A DNA stretch of 64,000 nt, taken from NCBI RefSeq assembly GCF_025766255.1, contig NW_026516715.1, forward strand, positions 1-64,000. The letters are read 5' to 3'. A program made the translations under genes and the position numbers. The DNA is from Zychaea mexicana. Its lineage: Eukaryota > Mucoromycota > Mucoromycetes > Mucorales > Lichtheimiaceae. Positions 11,770 through 23,313 of the stretch are shown piece after piece (the stretch's first letter is position 1; every line of letters starts with the position of its first letter). Below the pieces are notes generated by a model, which ran no database searches, had not been told where the DNA came from, and was given only the letters and a program-made list of their open reading frames with translations.

Positions 11770-12527
11770 CCCCGTTCGTTTCAATACCCGGGCTTTTTCA
11801 AGAAATTTCCAGGGAATGACCCAAAATCATTAATAAATTTTTCAACACCTCGTTATTTTTCATTTTCAATATATCTTTTACCCTTGAACTCTATACGGGG
11901 GTGAAGTATCTATATTTTGCTACATCATATGGATGGTATTCATATAAGATGTATGAATATTTTTAATACAATTTGCAAATATGAGGTATATATCTACGTT
12001 TATGACCATGTATGCCTATTGTTATGCTCTAAAAAAAGAGGTTAAGGTTCTCTGTGTCCCATTCATTTGCTGTTGGCGCAAGTGGTCTCTCACTAGTCTA
12101 AGCCTTTCTTTGAGGGAGCCTTCCTCTAAAAAGCAGATAAGACTGATCATAAGTAGTGAATGGTGTTGTTTCAGAAGTGAGTTTGCTGGCTTCTCGCGGC
12201 TGTCATTCGTTTTTTTCTTTATTTATCGGAGCAAGTAATTGATAAGATCGGATCTCAAGAGAAACTAGGGAAGTCATTATATGTTTATCAAAATCTTAAA
12301 CAAGTAGAGCTGTATGTCAGGTAATTGTAGAAAATATATATTCCATATAATATAAAAGGAAAAAAGCTTGTGGCAGTATGGATTTAGAAACAGTACTGTA
12401 CTACTGTACAGTAGTGAGAAGGTTTCAGCTAAATTTTAAAAGTTTATCCAGAAGATTGCTGCCGCTACCCTTCCCCCGATGAAATTCAAACCCGCTTTAA
12501 TTTCAAGAGTGTTCAGGAATGGCAGCC

Positions 12528-12550
12528 TTGAAAAAAGCGGGGGTCCACTG
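12528..12550 (-). repeat. right terminal inverted repeat
   Basis: This is the inverse of the left TIR and ends in GGGGGTCCACTG followed by TA. Confidence 0.82.
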
Positions 12551-12552
12551 TA

Positions 12553-12940
12553 ATAGAAGTAGAATGCTATTTTTGTCGTGCTGTGTTCAAAGAACTGGTC
12601 ACGCAAACTTGTCAAATTAGCAGCGGCTCATCGTCGTGTGTTAGGCCAACAGAGAGAAAAATATAGACCACAAATGCATTGGTTCTACATGTTATACAGC
12701 TATGTAGTAATTAGAAAAATTGAGTCACATATGAACATATCATAACATATTAGCATTATAAGCAAGAAATCAGATAACCAAATTTCATAGTCGTACACGC
12801 AAAATCCATGCTTCTCATTGGAGCATATTATCCAATCAGGTGAGATTGGCATGTTTGTTTCTCTGTGCTGCAAACCAGAAGATTTTCATTAAAACATACA
12901 CACTTGACACATTCACCATTCGTCTCCACCACGAGACGCC
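12553..12940. other. intergenic upstream of the PIP-box gene
   Basis: This AT-rich sequence between the TIR element and the next gene presumably holds that gene's promoter. No specific motif is recognised. Confidence 0.4.
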
Positions 12941-15345
12941 ATGTCACGTCCAAAACATGCTTCACGTTCCCAACTATCCCCTGCTAATGAGGAGCTCAAT
13001 TCTTTTGGCGATCTCAATACCAATTTCACTCAAGGTACAATTATCTCCACACAATTGTACTATTTCATGTTGAACACAAATAGTTGACGCGTTTTTTTCT
13101 TAAAAAACAATTCGTCCACTCTTTGTAGAAGATGTCATTCAAGCTTCACCCCTCCCACCAATGGTACATTAAACAAGCACCTATAACTTTTGGTTGTTAA
13201 ATCATTTCGTCATGTTATTTACCTTTGTTTTCTTAATCAGTCTAAAGGTGAAATCTTGAGAGAAAGAGCCTTGTCGCGAAGCAGCCAACGTTCGTCAGGC
13301 GAGTCTGCAAACACCACGACACTGCTACAATCCTCACGACTGGTTGCGCTGTCCGACAATAGCTACAATAACAATAATGATCATAACAGTGATTATTTAA
13401 AGGAGGATGATATCAGCGACTTTAGCAGTAACCATAGCAATTCTCAATTACGGCAACAGCAACCAGACGATGACGATTACCATAGCGAGATCCGTTCCTT
13501 TGGTGATCAGTCACAGGATGAAGGCATAAACGCACAGTGGGAAGAAGGTAGTGAGCATGAAGCAGTGCAGACAGTTTACGAACAAGCGCAGATGCAAGCT
13601 ATCGGTTACGACAATGGAACACGAACCATTAATCAAAAAGTAGCGATACAGCATCCACTTGAACACTACAACAATGACACGGCAGTTATTAGGCATGCAC
13701 AAACGCAGGAAGATGCAGAAGAAGACTTGATTATTACCCAGCCAGATGCACGCGAGCACGATAGTGAGGATCACTTACAGGATGGTGGCGGTGCCGAACG
13801 ACCTACCATTCCTCCAATCGATTTCGAAGCAGACACACTCCCGTATGACCAAGCATCCGTCGGCAGTAATGGTAGTGTAGCTTTCAGCGAAGCAGATACG
13901 CTGCCATACAATCCAAACGATAGTCCTGTACTGAGTGAAGTAGAAAATGTACGATCGCCATTACCACACCTGACAAGGGACGAAAACCAATACGATGACG
14001 ACTTTTATGATGACAACACACCGTTTCTGTTTTCGCCGCCACCGCAAACGCCAGTTCATCGAGGAATCCGTGTCAGTGGCTTTTCTGTATTGGATCTCGT
14101 ACCATCGCCGCATAGACATCGACAAAGAGTGGAGGAAACGGAGACACGAAGCCTGAATAGTTTGGACCCGCTCGAATGTGAGGATGATGCCGACGTTTTT
14201 GATGATTTGGAGTTACCAACATCTCGACAACAACAGACCGAAGACGAAACCGCCAAAAAATCAACTACGCCAAACAGTGATGATGACGAACTAGATGATG
14301 CTGTCCTTATTCCGTCACAGCCATCGTCTCCTGCCAAACCTGTTTCACAACATGGAGGACAAACCACGACTTTGAAAAGACATACTACCAGCGAAGGTAA
14401 GGAATAAAAGGGCTAATTGACTGGTTCTAGCGACGTATGCAGTTTAAAGTAGATACTAACTGAATTACAACAGAAACGGGTTCTTTTATGGATGGTATGT
14501 TCTCCAGTCTCTCCACATGCAAAAGTTCACATCCGTTTGCGCAAGATCCATTATCGCCTTTACCACCATCAAAATCGCAACAACAACACAAAGGCTCGAT
14601 TCTGGATTATAGCCGTGTTATCAAGAGCTCACTGGCATCTTCAAATCCACCATCTCAGGAAAAGGACGAAAAGAAGAATCAAGTTGCTGTTGCCAAAGAT
14701 ACAGATGATGTGAAGTCTTTTAAAGTTTCACAACTTCACAACAACAGCCGCAGTCTCAACTCGCCAAAAACGCCTGAGAGCGGTGAAAAGGCATCTCAAA
14801 CAAGCAGCTCTTCACACCAATGCACATTATCTGAGTATTACACGAAGCAAAAGAAGGTCAATTCACCACCCTATACCCCACAAAAACAACAGCAACAACA
14901 AGTACAACAACGCAAACTATCTTTCCAGCACACCGGCTCTTTATCCCAACAATCGCAGAAAAGCTCAGCCAGTTCCGGCCCATCCAATAATTTACATCAG
15001 ACGACATTATCCGAATATCCGCATTATACAAACAAATCTGACCCTTCCGTTTCTCTCGATGACGACGATAACAACAACAACAATTTGGGTGATAGCAAGA
15101 ATTTAGTTTCGTCTTCATCGTCATCTTCGCAAAAGTGTGTTGTTCGACGAAACCCGCCAATGGGTCTGAATCGAAAGCACGCTCGAACGGTACCGTTGAC
15201 GCAAGGACCATCAAGTAGCACCAGTACTAGCAATAGCAAAAGACGACGTCCGACGACCAATCTTGCTGATCTCTGTAAAGCATCTCAAACACCGCGCAAA
15301 AGAACGTTTGGGTTGAGAGCACCAAGACGTCGTTCTCCGCACTGA
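12941..15345 (+). CDS. disordered protein with PIP-box-like motif (candidate PCNA-binding protein)
   Basis: Exons 12941-13034, 13129-13163, 13241-14396 and 14474-15345 join in frame to give 718 aa. The sequence is almost entirely low-complexity: Ser, Asn, Gln and acidic residues first, strongly basic at the end (SKRRRP, PRKRTFGLRAPRRRSPH). QCTLSEYY at about residues 544-551 fits the PCNA-interacting consensus Q-x-x-[LIM]-x-x-[FY]-[FY] exactly. A second, weaker copy QTTLSEYP lies at about 604. There are also two EADTLPY repeats (FEADTLPY, FSEADTLPY). No folded domain is visible. A nuclear replication or repair adaptor is an inference from the motif; I do not recognise a named orthologue. The next gene, bHLH, is convergent and its stop lies only about 180 bp away. 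Confidence 0.8.
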
Positions 15346-15523
15346 TAAAAAGAACAAGATACCCTCTTCTTTATTCTTTGTGTCTATAACCTTTTTCTTT
15401 GCAAAAGGGGAAAAGGGGACACAAAAGACTTGCATACACAGTACATATATTTCAATATTACATACAAAAAAGCTTCTTCCATCTTTCTCTCTTTCACACC
15501 CCGTTCTTGCTCCCGAAATCTCA

Positions 15524-15868
15524 TCAGACGCGTCGTCGCTGAATCTCGTTAACAAGTCTGGAATTTTCGATCTGAAGGCGTCGCAGTTCCTCATGGTATT
15601 GTTGCTCTTTGGAATGGGTGTAATAGACCCATTGCAAAGCTGCCTCGATGATGTGCCGCTTTGACGGACGACCATTGTAGTTCCACGGTGACACAGGAAG
15701 GGCGCGCGCCAACGCGTCGTACTGGGCATTCAAGAGACTTCGGCGCATGCGTTCGTTCGCATTATGATTTAATCGACGACGACGACGATGGCACAGCTGG
15801 GCATCACTACTACCGCCACTGGTACCGTGGAAATATCCCGTCAAAGTCGATGAAGAGGTTGGATTCAT
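15524..15868 (-). CDS. small bHLH transcription factor
   Basis: This single-exon ORF of 114 aa starts at the only Met upstream of the domain. The basic region contains HNANERMRR, an exact match to the HNxxERxRR signature that contacts E-boxes. Helix 1 is SLLNAQYDALARALP. A short loop and helix 2 (PSKRHIIEAALQWV) follow. The remainder (HEELRRLQIENSRLVNEIQ) is a coiled-coil extension spaced like a leucine zipper, so it is probably bHLH-Zip. The protein consists of little more than the DNA-binding and dimerisation unit. The partner and targets are unknown. Confidence 0.82.
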   Translation of the reverse strand: MNPTSSSTLTGYFHGTSGGSSDAQLCHRRRRRLNHNANERMRRSLLNAQYDALARALPVSPWNYNGRPSKRHIIEAALQWVYYTHSKEQQYHEELRRLQIENSRLVNEIQRRRV

Positions 15869-16157
15869 AGTTGCTTTTTTAAATAAAAAAGGAGGAGGAA
15901 GAGGAAAAGAGAATTTGGAGCTATTCTTATCATCGTCATCCCAAGTACGGTCTCAAAAGTAGTAGCTTATTACTTGCTCGAGCGATAGAATGTCGTTCAG
16001 ATAGTAACTTATATACATCACGATTGCATCACACTTTGTAAATTAGCACCTGTTCCCTTTCAAATCCCCACATCAACTTAGTTTATCTATTACAGTTTTT
16101 TTTTGTATATACAATATAATTTTAATATCAACAATAATAATACATGGATCAAGCTGT

Positions 16158-16715
16158 TCAGTAAAAGGGAGGAGGTTGCTGTGGCGGCGACGGATATTGC
16201 TGCTGCTGGTGCATTACAGGTGATTGAAATGGTAGAGGAGGAGGTGGACCACCAGCAGTAGGAGAAGGTATGGATGATGGGTAATAGTGCTGTTGTGGAT
16301 TATTGGGAAAATAGTTGTTATTTGGATTCATTGAAGGAATGACAAAACCTCCCGGTCCCATACTTCCTGGGGGCTGTGGCTGCTGTTGTGCGGAATATGG
16401 ATGATGTTGCTGCTGATAGTATGGACCTCCTGCACCTCCATGATAGGGTAGAGTCATTGATGGTTGTTGTTGTCCTGGATGAGGATATTGTTGTTGTTGT
16501 TGCTGCTGCTGCTGAGCATCGTTGTTGATATATATGCAAGAAAACCCGCCTGGTGCAGTGGTTGGCGATGAGGGCACTGGTGGCGGGTACGACGAGCCGC
16601 TCATTACGTTATTGTTATAGCTATGAGAAGAGGGACTATACGGACTAGAATAGTTGCTGCTGGTGTTGTAATAGTAATTATCCATTCTGTTGGGTAGCGT
16701 GGGTGGCGATGGCAT
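16158..16715 (-). CDS. Gln/Pro/Tyr-rich low-complexity protein
   Basis: This intronless ORF of 185 aa starts MPSPPTLPNRMDNYY. It is composed almost wholly of Tyr, Pro, Gln, Ser, Asn and Gly, with a nine-Gln run and repeated PP/QQ/YY blocks, a prion-like composition. There is no folded domain, signal peptide or membrane helix. The uniform coding composition over 558 nt and the absence of stops suggest a real gene. The function is unknown. Confidence 0.6.
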   Translation of the reverse strand: MPSPPTLPNRMDNYYYNTSSNYSSPYSPSSHSYNNNVMSGSSYPPPVPSSPTTAPGGFSCIYINNDAQQQQQQQQQYPHPGQQQPSMTLPYHGGAGGPYYQQQHHPYSAQQQPQPPGSMGPGGFVIPSMNPNNNYFPNNPQQHYYPSSIPSPTAGGPPPPLPFQSPVMHQQQQYPSPPQQPPPFY

Positions 16716-17401
16716 TGTTCTTATTGTTTCTCACGGATGTATTTGGTATCCGACGAAGGAAAGAGAATTAAAAAAAAGTTTGCTTAGCTTCTTTTTATAC
16801 TAGCCCGTTCGTTCGTGATGCAAAAAAGGTCCGCTGACCGCTCGCAGCAGTCAGTGTCACTTCACCACAGCAAACCATGGGTGATCCATGTGCTTAGCAG
16901 CTTCAGTCTAGTGGCTCCTCAATTGTGCAATCCTGTTGCTCAGGAGGAGTTACATTCTTTCCCTTATGCAAACCTGAGCATCGTTTGTACAAGACTTATC
17001 AGATTTTCCCTCGTGCTGCGTAGTAGCTAAGTAAAGATACAACAAGCTATTCCACATTTAGAATTATGATGCTGTATGACTTTTTCGGCTATGAATCCAA
17101 GTTATAGGCACGAAACAACTAACAACAGATCCACAAGTATAATTAAATAAAGCCGTGCGTGAGTGAGCGCATTTTAGTGAGGATTCACAACCTAATCAAT
17201 GCTGTGTTGGCCATCGTCAAAATGTGTTTTGGATGGTTTATCAGTCCCTGATTAAATCACTGAGCTGGAGCGTTACTCTCTTCTCTCTCGACCATGGTAA
17301 AACGCTATCATACCGCCAAATACCCAAGCTTACGGTAAACGGGTAATGGAGCATTTCCATTAGAGAGTATCGCCTAAAAACGTGTGTTCACTTTTTTTTT
17401 T
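16716..17401. other. intergenic, no gene seen
   Basis: This is the upstream region of the Q/P/Y-rich gene followed by AT-rich sequence. Short ORFs only, with no motif. Confidence 0.4.
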
Positions 17402-18024
17402 CTAAAACTTAGCAATCTGCGGATGCCCGTATATAGTATACCCTTTGCTTTTCATACCACCAACACCGACAGTTTGTCCTATGTTGTTTATTTTTAAGGT
17501 ATCTGGGCAATATATGATATTTAGCGTCGAACCTTTGCGCGCCTCACAAAAAACCGACGTCGTTATCCTTGATGAAAAACACTCAAGACACAAAGGTTGT
17601 TTCCGTCGTCTTTCTGTTGTTATCATTTTAAGTCTTACACCAATGCTCCATATACATATCATGCACCAATTAACACGGACATTTCTGCTCTGACATATAA
17701 AATTTCTCGCGATCCTCATATCTGAGTGCCACCTGCATGATGGTACGTGTAATTCATATATATCAAAGTAATTGGTATGCCTCTGGTGTATTGGGCAGCA
17801 TATCTCTGTAGTACCATTATCCTATCTCGACAAGAATCGGTCGTCTTGTACAATACGCTTTGCAAAAAATCTATCGTTGCTCTGTTTGCAGTACTACGTG
17901 AAGACACAGAACTGATCTTTTCAGAGCCTTTTTCAATTCTAAGACCAAGTTTATTAAGGTATATCGCAAACTGTGTGCCTCCTCCTAGATGAATAACCAT
18001 AATATCATAACCAATCATACACAC
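17402..18024 (-). other. two overlapping unassigned ORFs, possible element relic
   Basis: Minus-strand ORFs 18024-17716 (102 aa) and 17719-17402 (105 aa) lie in different frames and overlap by four bases (ATGA). They contain segments that look less random than the surroundings (GGGTQFAIYLNKLGL; IGQTVGVGGMKSKGYTIYG). I recognise no family. They could be a frameshifted relic of an old mobile-element or cellular gene, or chance ORFs. Confidence 0.25.
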
Positions 18025-18910
18025 CCATTACTTTGTTTTTATATCCTAGACGCATACTCTAGAGATGGTTATGCCTTACAGTTTGGAAGCCACAGTCAGC
18101 TGTATATCTAGAGAGCATCTTCTATTCGTCACTAAGATCATATTTATTCACCTTGTGCTTATTATATGACAGCATAACAAACCCATATATTTGCTATATC
18201 AATTGATATAATAACTGATCACGTTGTGATGGTATATAAGCAGCTCGTTAAAGCTCACATAATGTACGAAATAATTCTGTGCTGTTCGCCATCCTTCTAG
18301 CAGTTGCTTCTAGACAGACCAACTTCCTGCTTTTGACTTTTTTTTAAAATAGCCAATGAGAGAAGTAAGTTGAAGATATTTACTGCACTCTGGCACCTGT
18401 GATAGCCAAACTTCAAGAAGCAAAGAGAGTTACGCAGAAACTCGTCATCTGCATTTGTCGCCACTGGTTTTGGAAAGGGTGACCAGCAGAAAGTAGAGTA
18501 TGTCTGTTATTAGTGGTACACCAGTAACTGTACCGATCATTTATTTGATGACCCTATTATTACATCGAGCATCGAAAAACAACAGAACCAGCAGCAAAGA
18601 AGTTCGATGGTGATATGGATTTACACCTGTAATAGACATGCTCAAGTAGTTGGGACACTGGAAATACTAGGAGACCTCGTTTTGTACCGCTGTTATGTTA
18701 ATAAATGACAATGCCTTCTTGCTGTCAGCAACAACGTGTATGCTCACACAGAGAGAACTCCGATTCAAGAGAATAAAAAAAAAAGAGAGAAGCTTCATAG
18801 TCGTTACTATTAACTCTTTTCGCTCTCCAGTTACTCCCTCTTTTCTTCTACTTGTCACATACGTACACATATTCAAACACAAATACACGCATATATATAC
18901 CTCATTATTC
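18025..18910. other. intergenic, AT-rich
   Basis: No ORF or RNA gene is supported. The right end is CT-rich and probably the leader of the claudin-like gene. Confidence 0.4.
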
Positions 18911-19911
18911 ATGGCAGTCTCACTTCTTGCATACGTTGTCACATTCTTTGTTTTTCTTTGCAATTATGCATTGACCATTGTCTCACTCGTAATGCCAAAA
19001 TGGTAAGGATCCAATTGCCAAGGGCAGCCAAGCTTTTTTTTTCTTTCTACTACAAGTTTCCTATTGTTCGCTTTACTTTACACTAACAGCCAAAAAAAAT
19101 GGGGTATGGCTTATTAGGTTATCATTTGTCGCACCTATGCCGTTATATATGGAAACAGACTATGGCTTGTTCCGACTGTGTCGAAGGTAAAACAACGGAG
19201 ACGTTTGGACCTTGCTAATACTACTCCTACTATTACTACTGCTGGTATCAGTGTAGTGCGTGCTTGTAGTAGTTCTGTAGACGATAGCTTTGGACAAGCT
19301 CAAACTCACACGCTCTTTTTTGATTCTCGCAGTTACTCACGGGATTGTCGACCGTTTCCTGTAGATGATCAAGGCGACTGTAGTGAAGGTAATATCATCT
19401 TAAAGACAAAAGGGGGGGGGAAATACCAGGACAAAATCATTTACAAAAGCTCTTTCATCACTCTCTAACCACAGATGGCTTCTGCGAGCTATGGTAAGGC
19501 CCTCTGCGGATTGTAAAGGGGGGTGGATGATAGTTTGTGTTTGAACTGACATGGTCGTTTGGGTTTTGTTTCAGGCGTGCAGCAGCTGCGGGTATGGTAC
19601 TCGCTGCTATTTTAGGTGGCCTGACCATCCTTGCATTGTTTGGCACAATGTGCAGCGATCGACGAAAACGCGCTCGAGCATGGATGACGCTGTCCGGTCT
19701 TTTCGTTCTTCATGCAATTCCACAAGCCTTTTCGATGGGCGTCATTGCTTATCTGTTCAACTCGAGCGCCACATTCTACGTCGGAACCCGATACAACGTT
19801 TCGTTCATCATTTCCACAATCAGTTGGTGCTTCAGCATTTTCCTGGCAGCCGTATTGTCACTTATCGCTATCTTGAGTCCTCCCGAATACGCTTATCAAC
19901 CCATCAACTAA
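18911..19911 (+). CDS. claudin/SUR7-like four-helix membrane protein
   Basis: Five exons, 18911-19002, 19118-19186, 19252-19388, 19475-19493 (only 19 nt) and 19575-19911, give 217 aa. The first helix is at the N-terminus (LLAYVVTFFVFLCNYALTIV). The first loop begins with a PKW tryptophan and TDYGLFRLC and ends with Cys-containing DCRPFPVDDQGDC and DGFCELW. This is the W…YGL…C…C layout seen in fungal SUR7/PalI and claudin-like proteins. Three more helices follow, near AAAAGMVLAAILGGLTILALF, WMTLSGLFVLHAI and FIISTISWCFSIFLAAVL. It probably sits in the plasma membrane and organises membrane domains or senses the wall, based on family knowledge. Confidence 0.8.
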
Positions 19912-20056
19912 AACCCCAATGTTTCCATTTCGCTGTACCATTCATACCGCCTTTTTTTTTTCCCCCAGACAACAATAAATGCGATCCAGTTAACCCCAGT
20001 GTGATGCACCAATCGTCCCCTTTGTTCTCTACAGTGGTTCGCCGTTTCTTTTATTG

Positions 20057-21219
20057 TTACTCATTTTCGCAAGGCATCTCCAGATTGAAAATTCTCAATG
20101 CGTTTTTACCCAGAATGCCTGCCACGGCGGGCTCATCCAATCCAGCATTAGAAATAGCTGCCAAATTACTATCTACAGACATCCACCGAGCGTCCTTGGA
20201 CTCAAGAGGAGGAAAGAACGGATGATCGGTGCCAAACATGATTTGACTTGGGTCGACAAAATCGGCAGTTGCCTTGACACCTGTTGCGTGGTAAATGACA
20301 GCATCAAAGTAGAGTTTCTTGAGATAGTGCGAAGGGGGATGTTCGAGCTTGGAAGCAACGGCGGGATCATGCGCGACGCAGGAATCCAGACGACCGGCAA
20401 GGAAAGGCAATGTGCCACCCGAATGTGCCAACAAGATTTTGAGGTCCGGAACTCGGTCAAAGATGCCGGACAAGATAAGCCGTGAGACGGCATAGGTGGT
20501 CTCGAACGGGAAGCCCAACGCCAATGCGAGCGAATGGCCTGCATCCGTGTTGCCAGAAGCAGGCAAGTTGACACCATAGTGTGGGTGTAAAAAGATGGTC
20601 AGATTGTGCTTTGCAATGGCTTCAAACAGCGGTACCAGCGCCGGATCATCCAACCCTTTGCCACCACAACCAAAAGTGCCCATAATCACACCACGCATGC
20701 GCGGCAGACTTGCAATATGTTCCACTTCTGCTACAGATCCTTTGACCGACGACAGTGGCAACGTGCCCATACCGTACAGGCGGCCTTGCGTGATGGGCTC
20801 TTGGCACATGTTCTCCATGGAAATGTTCAGTCGGCGCGCCAGGTCAAACGTTTCTTGCGTGGGTGGCAAGAAATCGATCCATGGATTGGCTAAGCTGACC
20901 ACGGAGATATCAATGTCGTGCTTGTCCATAAACGCCAGTTTCTCACGCACGTCGTAGTATGCTGCACCTACTGGCCGGCCGTTCTTGGTGGACTCGCCCT
21001 TGTCTTCGTCGGGCAGGATGATCAGACGCTCGTCTAGACCTTCTTCAAGCGGTGGTAATACACGGGGAACTTGTTCGCGACGACGAAGTAGCTCCAGATA
21101 CTCTGGCAAGTAGACGTGCGTGTGAACATCAACGAGGCTATGGATTTAAAAAGTCAAAACATATCCTTGTATCAACGAATACGATATTAGGTAATAACTT
21201 ACCATTTATCCTGTGTCAT
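20057..21219 (-). CDS. amidohydrolase-2 family, ACMSD-like decarboxylase/hydrolase
   Basis: Exon 1 (21219-21203) encodes only MTQDK plus two bases and joins exon 2 (21137-20057), giving 365 aa. Splicing creates the metal-binding start DVHTHVY (H11, H13). The other metal and active-site positions of the amidohydrolase-2 fold are visible: HPHYG (about 190-194), LLAHSGG (H244) and GTDHPF (D310). FDLARRLN and YAVSRLILSG match the ACMSD/gamma-resorcylate decarboxylase group. Known members decarboxylate 2-amino-3-carboxymuconate semialdehyde or aromatic acids. The exact substrate cannot be read from sequence. Its stop lies about 145 bp from that of the convergent claudin-like gene. Confidence 0.88.
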
Positions 21220-22594
21220 TTTCTGAATGTAGTTTTATGTGTGTAAGCGTAGTAATAGTGAAGAAAGAAGAAAAAGATCGCTAAATGCAAGGCAGCAACA
21301 AGAAGATACAAATATATGCGAGTCTCAATCGTGTATGCTGTGTGTGTGTGTGTGTGTGTGGTGTCACATGCATCATACAAACATGCAGTCTCATTAAAGA
21401 ATATAGCCTATGTACATCCTCTTATTGGATAACAGCGTGTCAAAATACCCTCTTCCTCTGCGTGATAACGATATCGTTTCTTATCACTTTTTAACATTAT
21501 CCCTGATTACTATAACGTTATCGTTCGCTCCACTATTAACGAAACCCTTCCTACTTACACTTTTTCTATTGCTATGTTTTCAAACTATATAAAAATGATT
21601 TCCATTGATTTTTTTTGTGTCCGCAAAATCATAGCCACGACGCATTGAATAATTAGAATAGAGAGGTTGTGGGGTGCGGTTTTTTAGGTCCGTGGGTGTA
21701 TGCTATTTCGACTCAGCCATGTGTTTTGATAGAATCCTAAAGTGTCACTGATAACAAATTAGCATCTTAACTTCGAATATGATACGGACAGTAGATATGC
21801 CAGCTATTGTCGGTCACCAATGGTACTGTCTTGCAGTACATACACTTGCCATACTCGTTGATGGCTGACGTAAGTAGTATATACTCCCAGATCAAAAGAT
21901 GATCTTTTACTTCTTGTCACCACCTCCGGCCAACATTATGGTTTGTCTAATACACTATTTGCGGTTTCCCTTACATTGCGTAATATAAGCACAATCATCC
22001 TTTGATTTGACCTTCGTAATAGCCAATAAATCTCTGCGCTGCTGAATCGAATTAAAAAAGAAGGCTGCAGTCCATTCTATCCAAAAACGAATGTACGTCC
22101 GTGCACTGCACTTGTGTTATTGAACAGATTAATGATAGCAAATGCCTTACTTTATTCTGGTTACTATGGAAATAGAAGGCCAGGATGTCCCGTTAAGCGA
22201 GAGCCATGCGTTGTCATGGATGATGATACCCTATCTGGTGTAGCAACATTAAAATTATACACTGCATAATCTTTAACGTCAATCTTACCCCTAAAATTCT
22301 ATGTTAGATGACAAGTCAGACTGGTGTTATGACACGAAATTGAGAAGAACTTGAACAATACAGAAACGCGTGATAATTTTGTTTATCGGAGGAGGGGGGG
22401 GGGGAAATGCAATGGACGTGCCTGCTCCGCGAAAGACAGAGAGAGAGGGAGACGATCCCCCAAAAATTTCGTTCTGATTGGCTATTTTTGAAACAGTCAC
22501 CTGAATTTGCAAACGTGTGTTGTTGTCCCTGCCCACCAACCCGACAAACAAAACCACCCCCTTTGAACCTCCCTTCTCTCTCATACAAACACAA
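21220..22594. other. intergenic between divergent genes
   Basis: This holds a (GT)n microsatellite (about 21341-21361), then AT-rich sequence and a short G-run near 22392-22404. It must contain the 5' regions of both the amidohydrolase and COX6a genes. No further ORF is supported. Confidence 0.45.
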
Positions 22595-23260
22595 ATGGCT
22601 TCCCGCGTCTTGTTCAACTCGCAATTGGCTACTGCCGCTAAGCGCGCTGGTGTCCGTTTCCAGACCACTTCTGCTGTCTCGGGTGCCGAATTCGCTGCCC
22701 AGCGTGAAGCCGTCAAGTCCCATGCCGGTCGTACGTATATGTTTTGTTTTTGACGTCTACAGAAAAGCAACTCATCGAGGGATAGGGCCCTCCATTCTTC
22801 AACAATTGCCTTAACAATATATGTTATATATAGCCGCCGCCGAGACTTGGAAGAAGATTAGCATCTTTGTCTGCATTCCTGCGTATGTAGATTTCCTTTT
22901 TATTTGCACGTGTTTTCCATTTCTACAAAATGAATTCATTCTCGAAACTAAAAAAAAACCTTATTTTCAAAAAACTTGTAGTCTCATTGCTGTCAGCATT
23001 AACTCTTACAACCTTATGCTTGCCCATGAAGAGCACATGGAACACCACCCTCGCAAGTTCGTCAAGTACCCTTACATGAACACCCGCACTAAGGTACGGT
23101 ATCAATGGTGCTGGATTGGGACTGGGATTGAGAGGGAGGGAGTGAAAGGAAGAAACAAGTTGGTCTTCTCATCACTTTTTTTATATTACAGGACTTTTTC
23201 TGGGGCCGCGAATCCTTGTTCTTCAACCCCAACGTCAACTTCTCTGCTGACGAAGAGTAA
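22595..23260 (+). CDS. COX13: cytochrome c oxidase subunit VIa, mitochondrial
   Basis: Four exons, 22595-22730, 22834-22882, 22982-23093 and 23192-23260, give 121 aa. A basic, Ser/Ala-rich presequence (MASRVLFNSQLATAAKRAG) targets mitochondria. The mature part has the single helix ETWKKISIFVCIPALIAVSI, then HEEHMEHHPRK, KYPYMNTRTKDFFWGRESLF and FNPNVNFSADEE. These are hallmark positions of the COX VIa (yeast Cox13) family. It is a nuclear-encoded inner-membrane subunit of complex IV that modulates activity and dimer contacts. Confidence 0.97.
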
Positions 23261-23307
23261 ATCCGGGCAAACGACAACGACGATACATTTTTCCTCTAGA
23301 GCCAGTC

Positions 23308-23313
23308 AATAAA
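23308..23313 (+). terminator. poly(A) signal-like AATAAA of COX6a gene
   Basis: AATAAA lies 48 nt after the COX6a stop. A second AATAAA-containing stretch follows near 23356. The position is right for a fungal 3' end-processing signal. Confidence 0.5.

Larger units (their letters stand above)
11747..12550. mobile_element. 804-bp TIR element, TA-flanked (Tc1/mariner-pogo type, non-autonomous)
   Basis: The left end starts CAGTGGACCCCCGAATTTTT and the right end is its inverse (…AAAAAAGCGGGGGTCCACTG). The terminal inverted repeats match at 21 of 23 positions, with the first 13 perfect. TA dinucleotides flank both ends (11745-11746 and 12551-12552), the target duplication of the Tc1/mariner/pogo superfamily. 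The interior is AT-rich, and its longest ORF (85 codons) has no transposase motif, so this is a non-autonomous or decayed copy that depends on a transposase encoded elsewhere. Confidence 0.82.
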
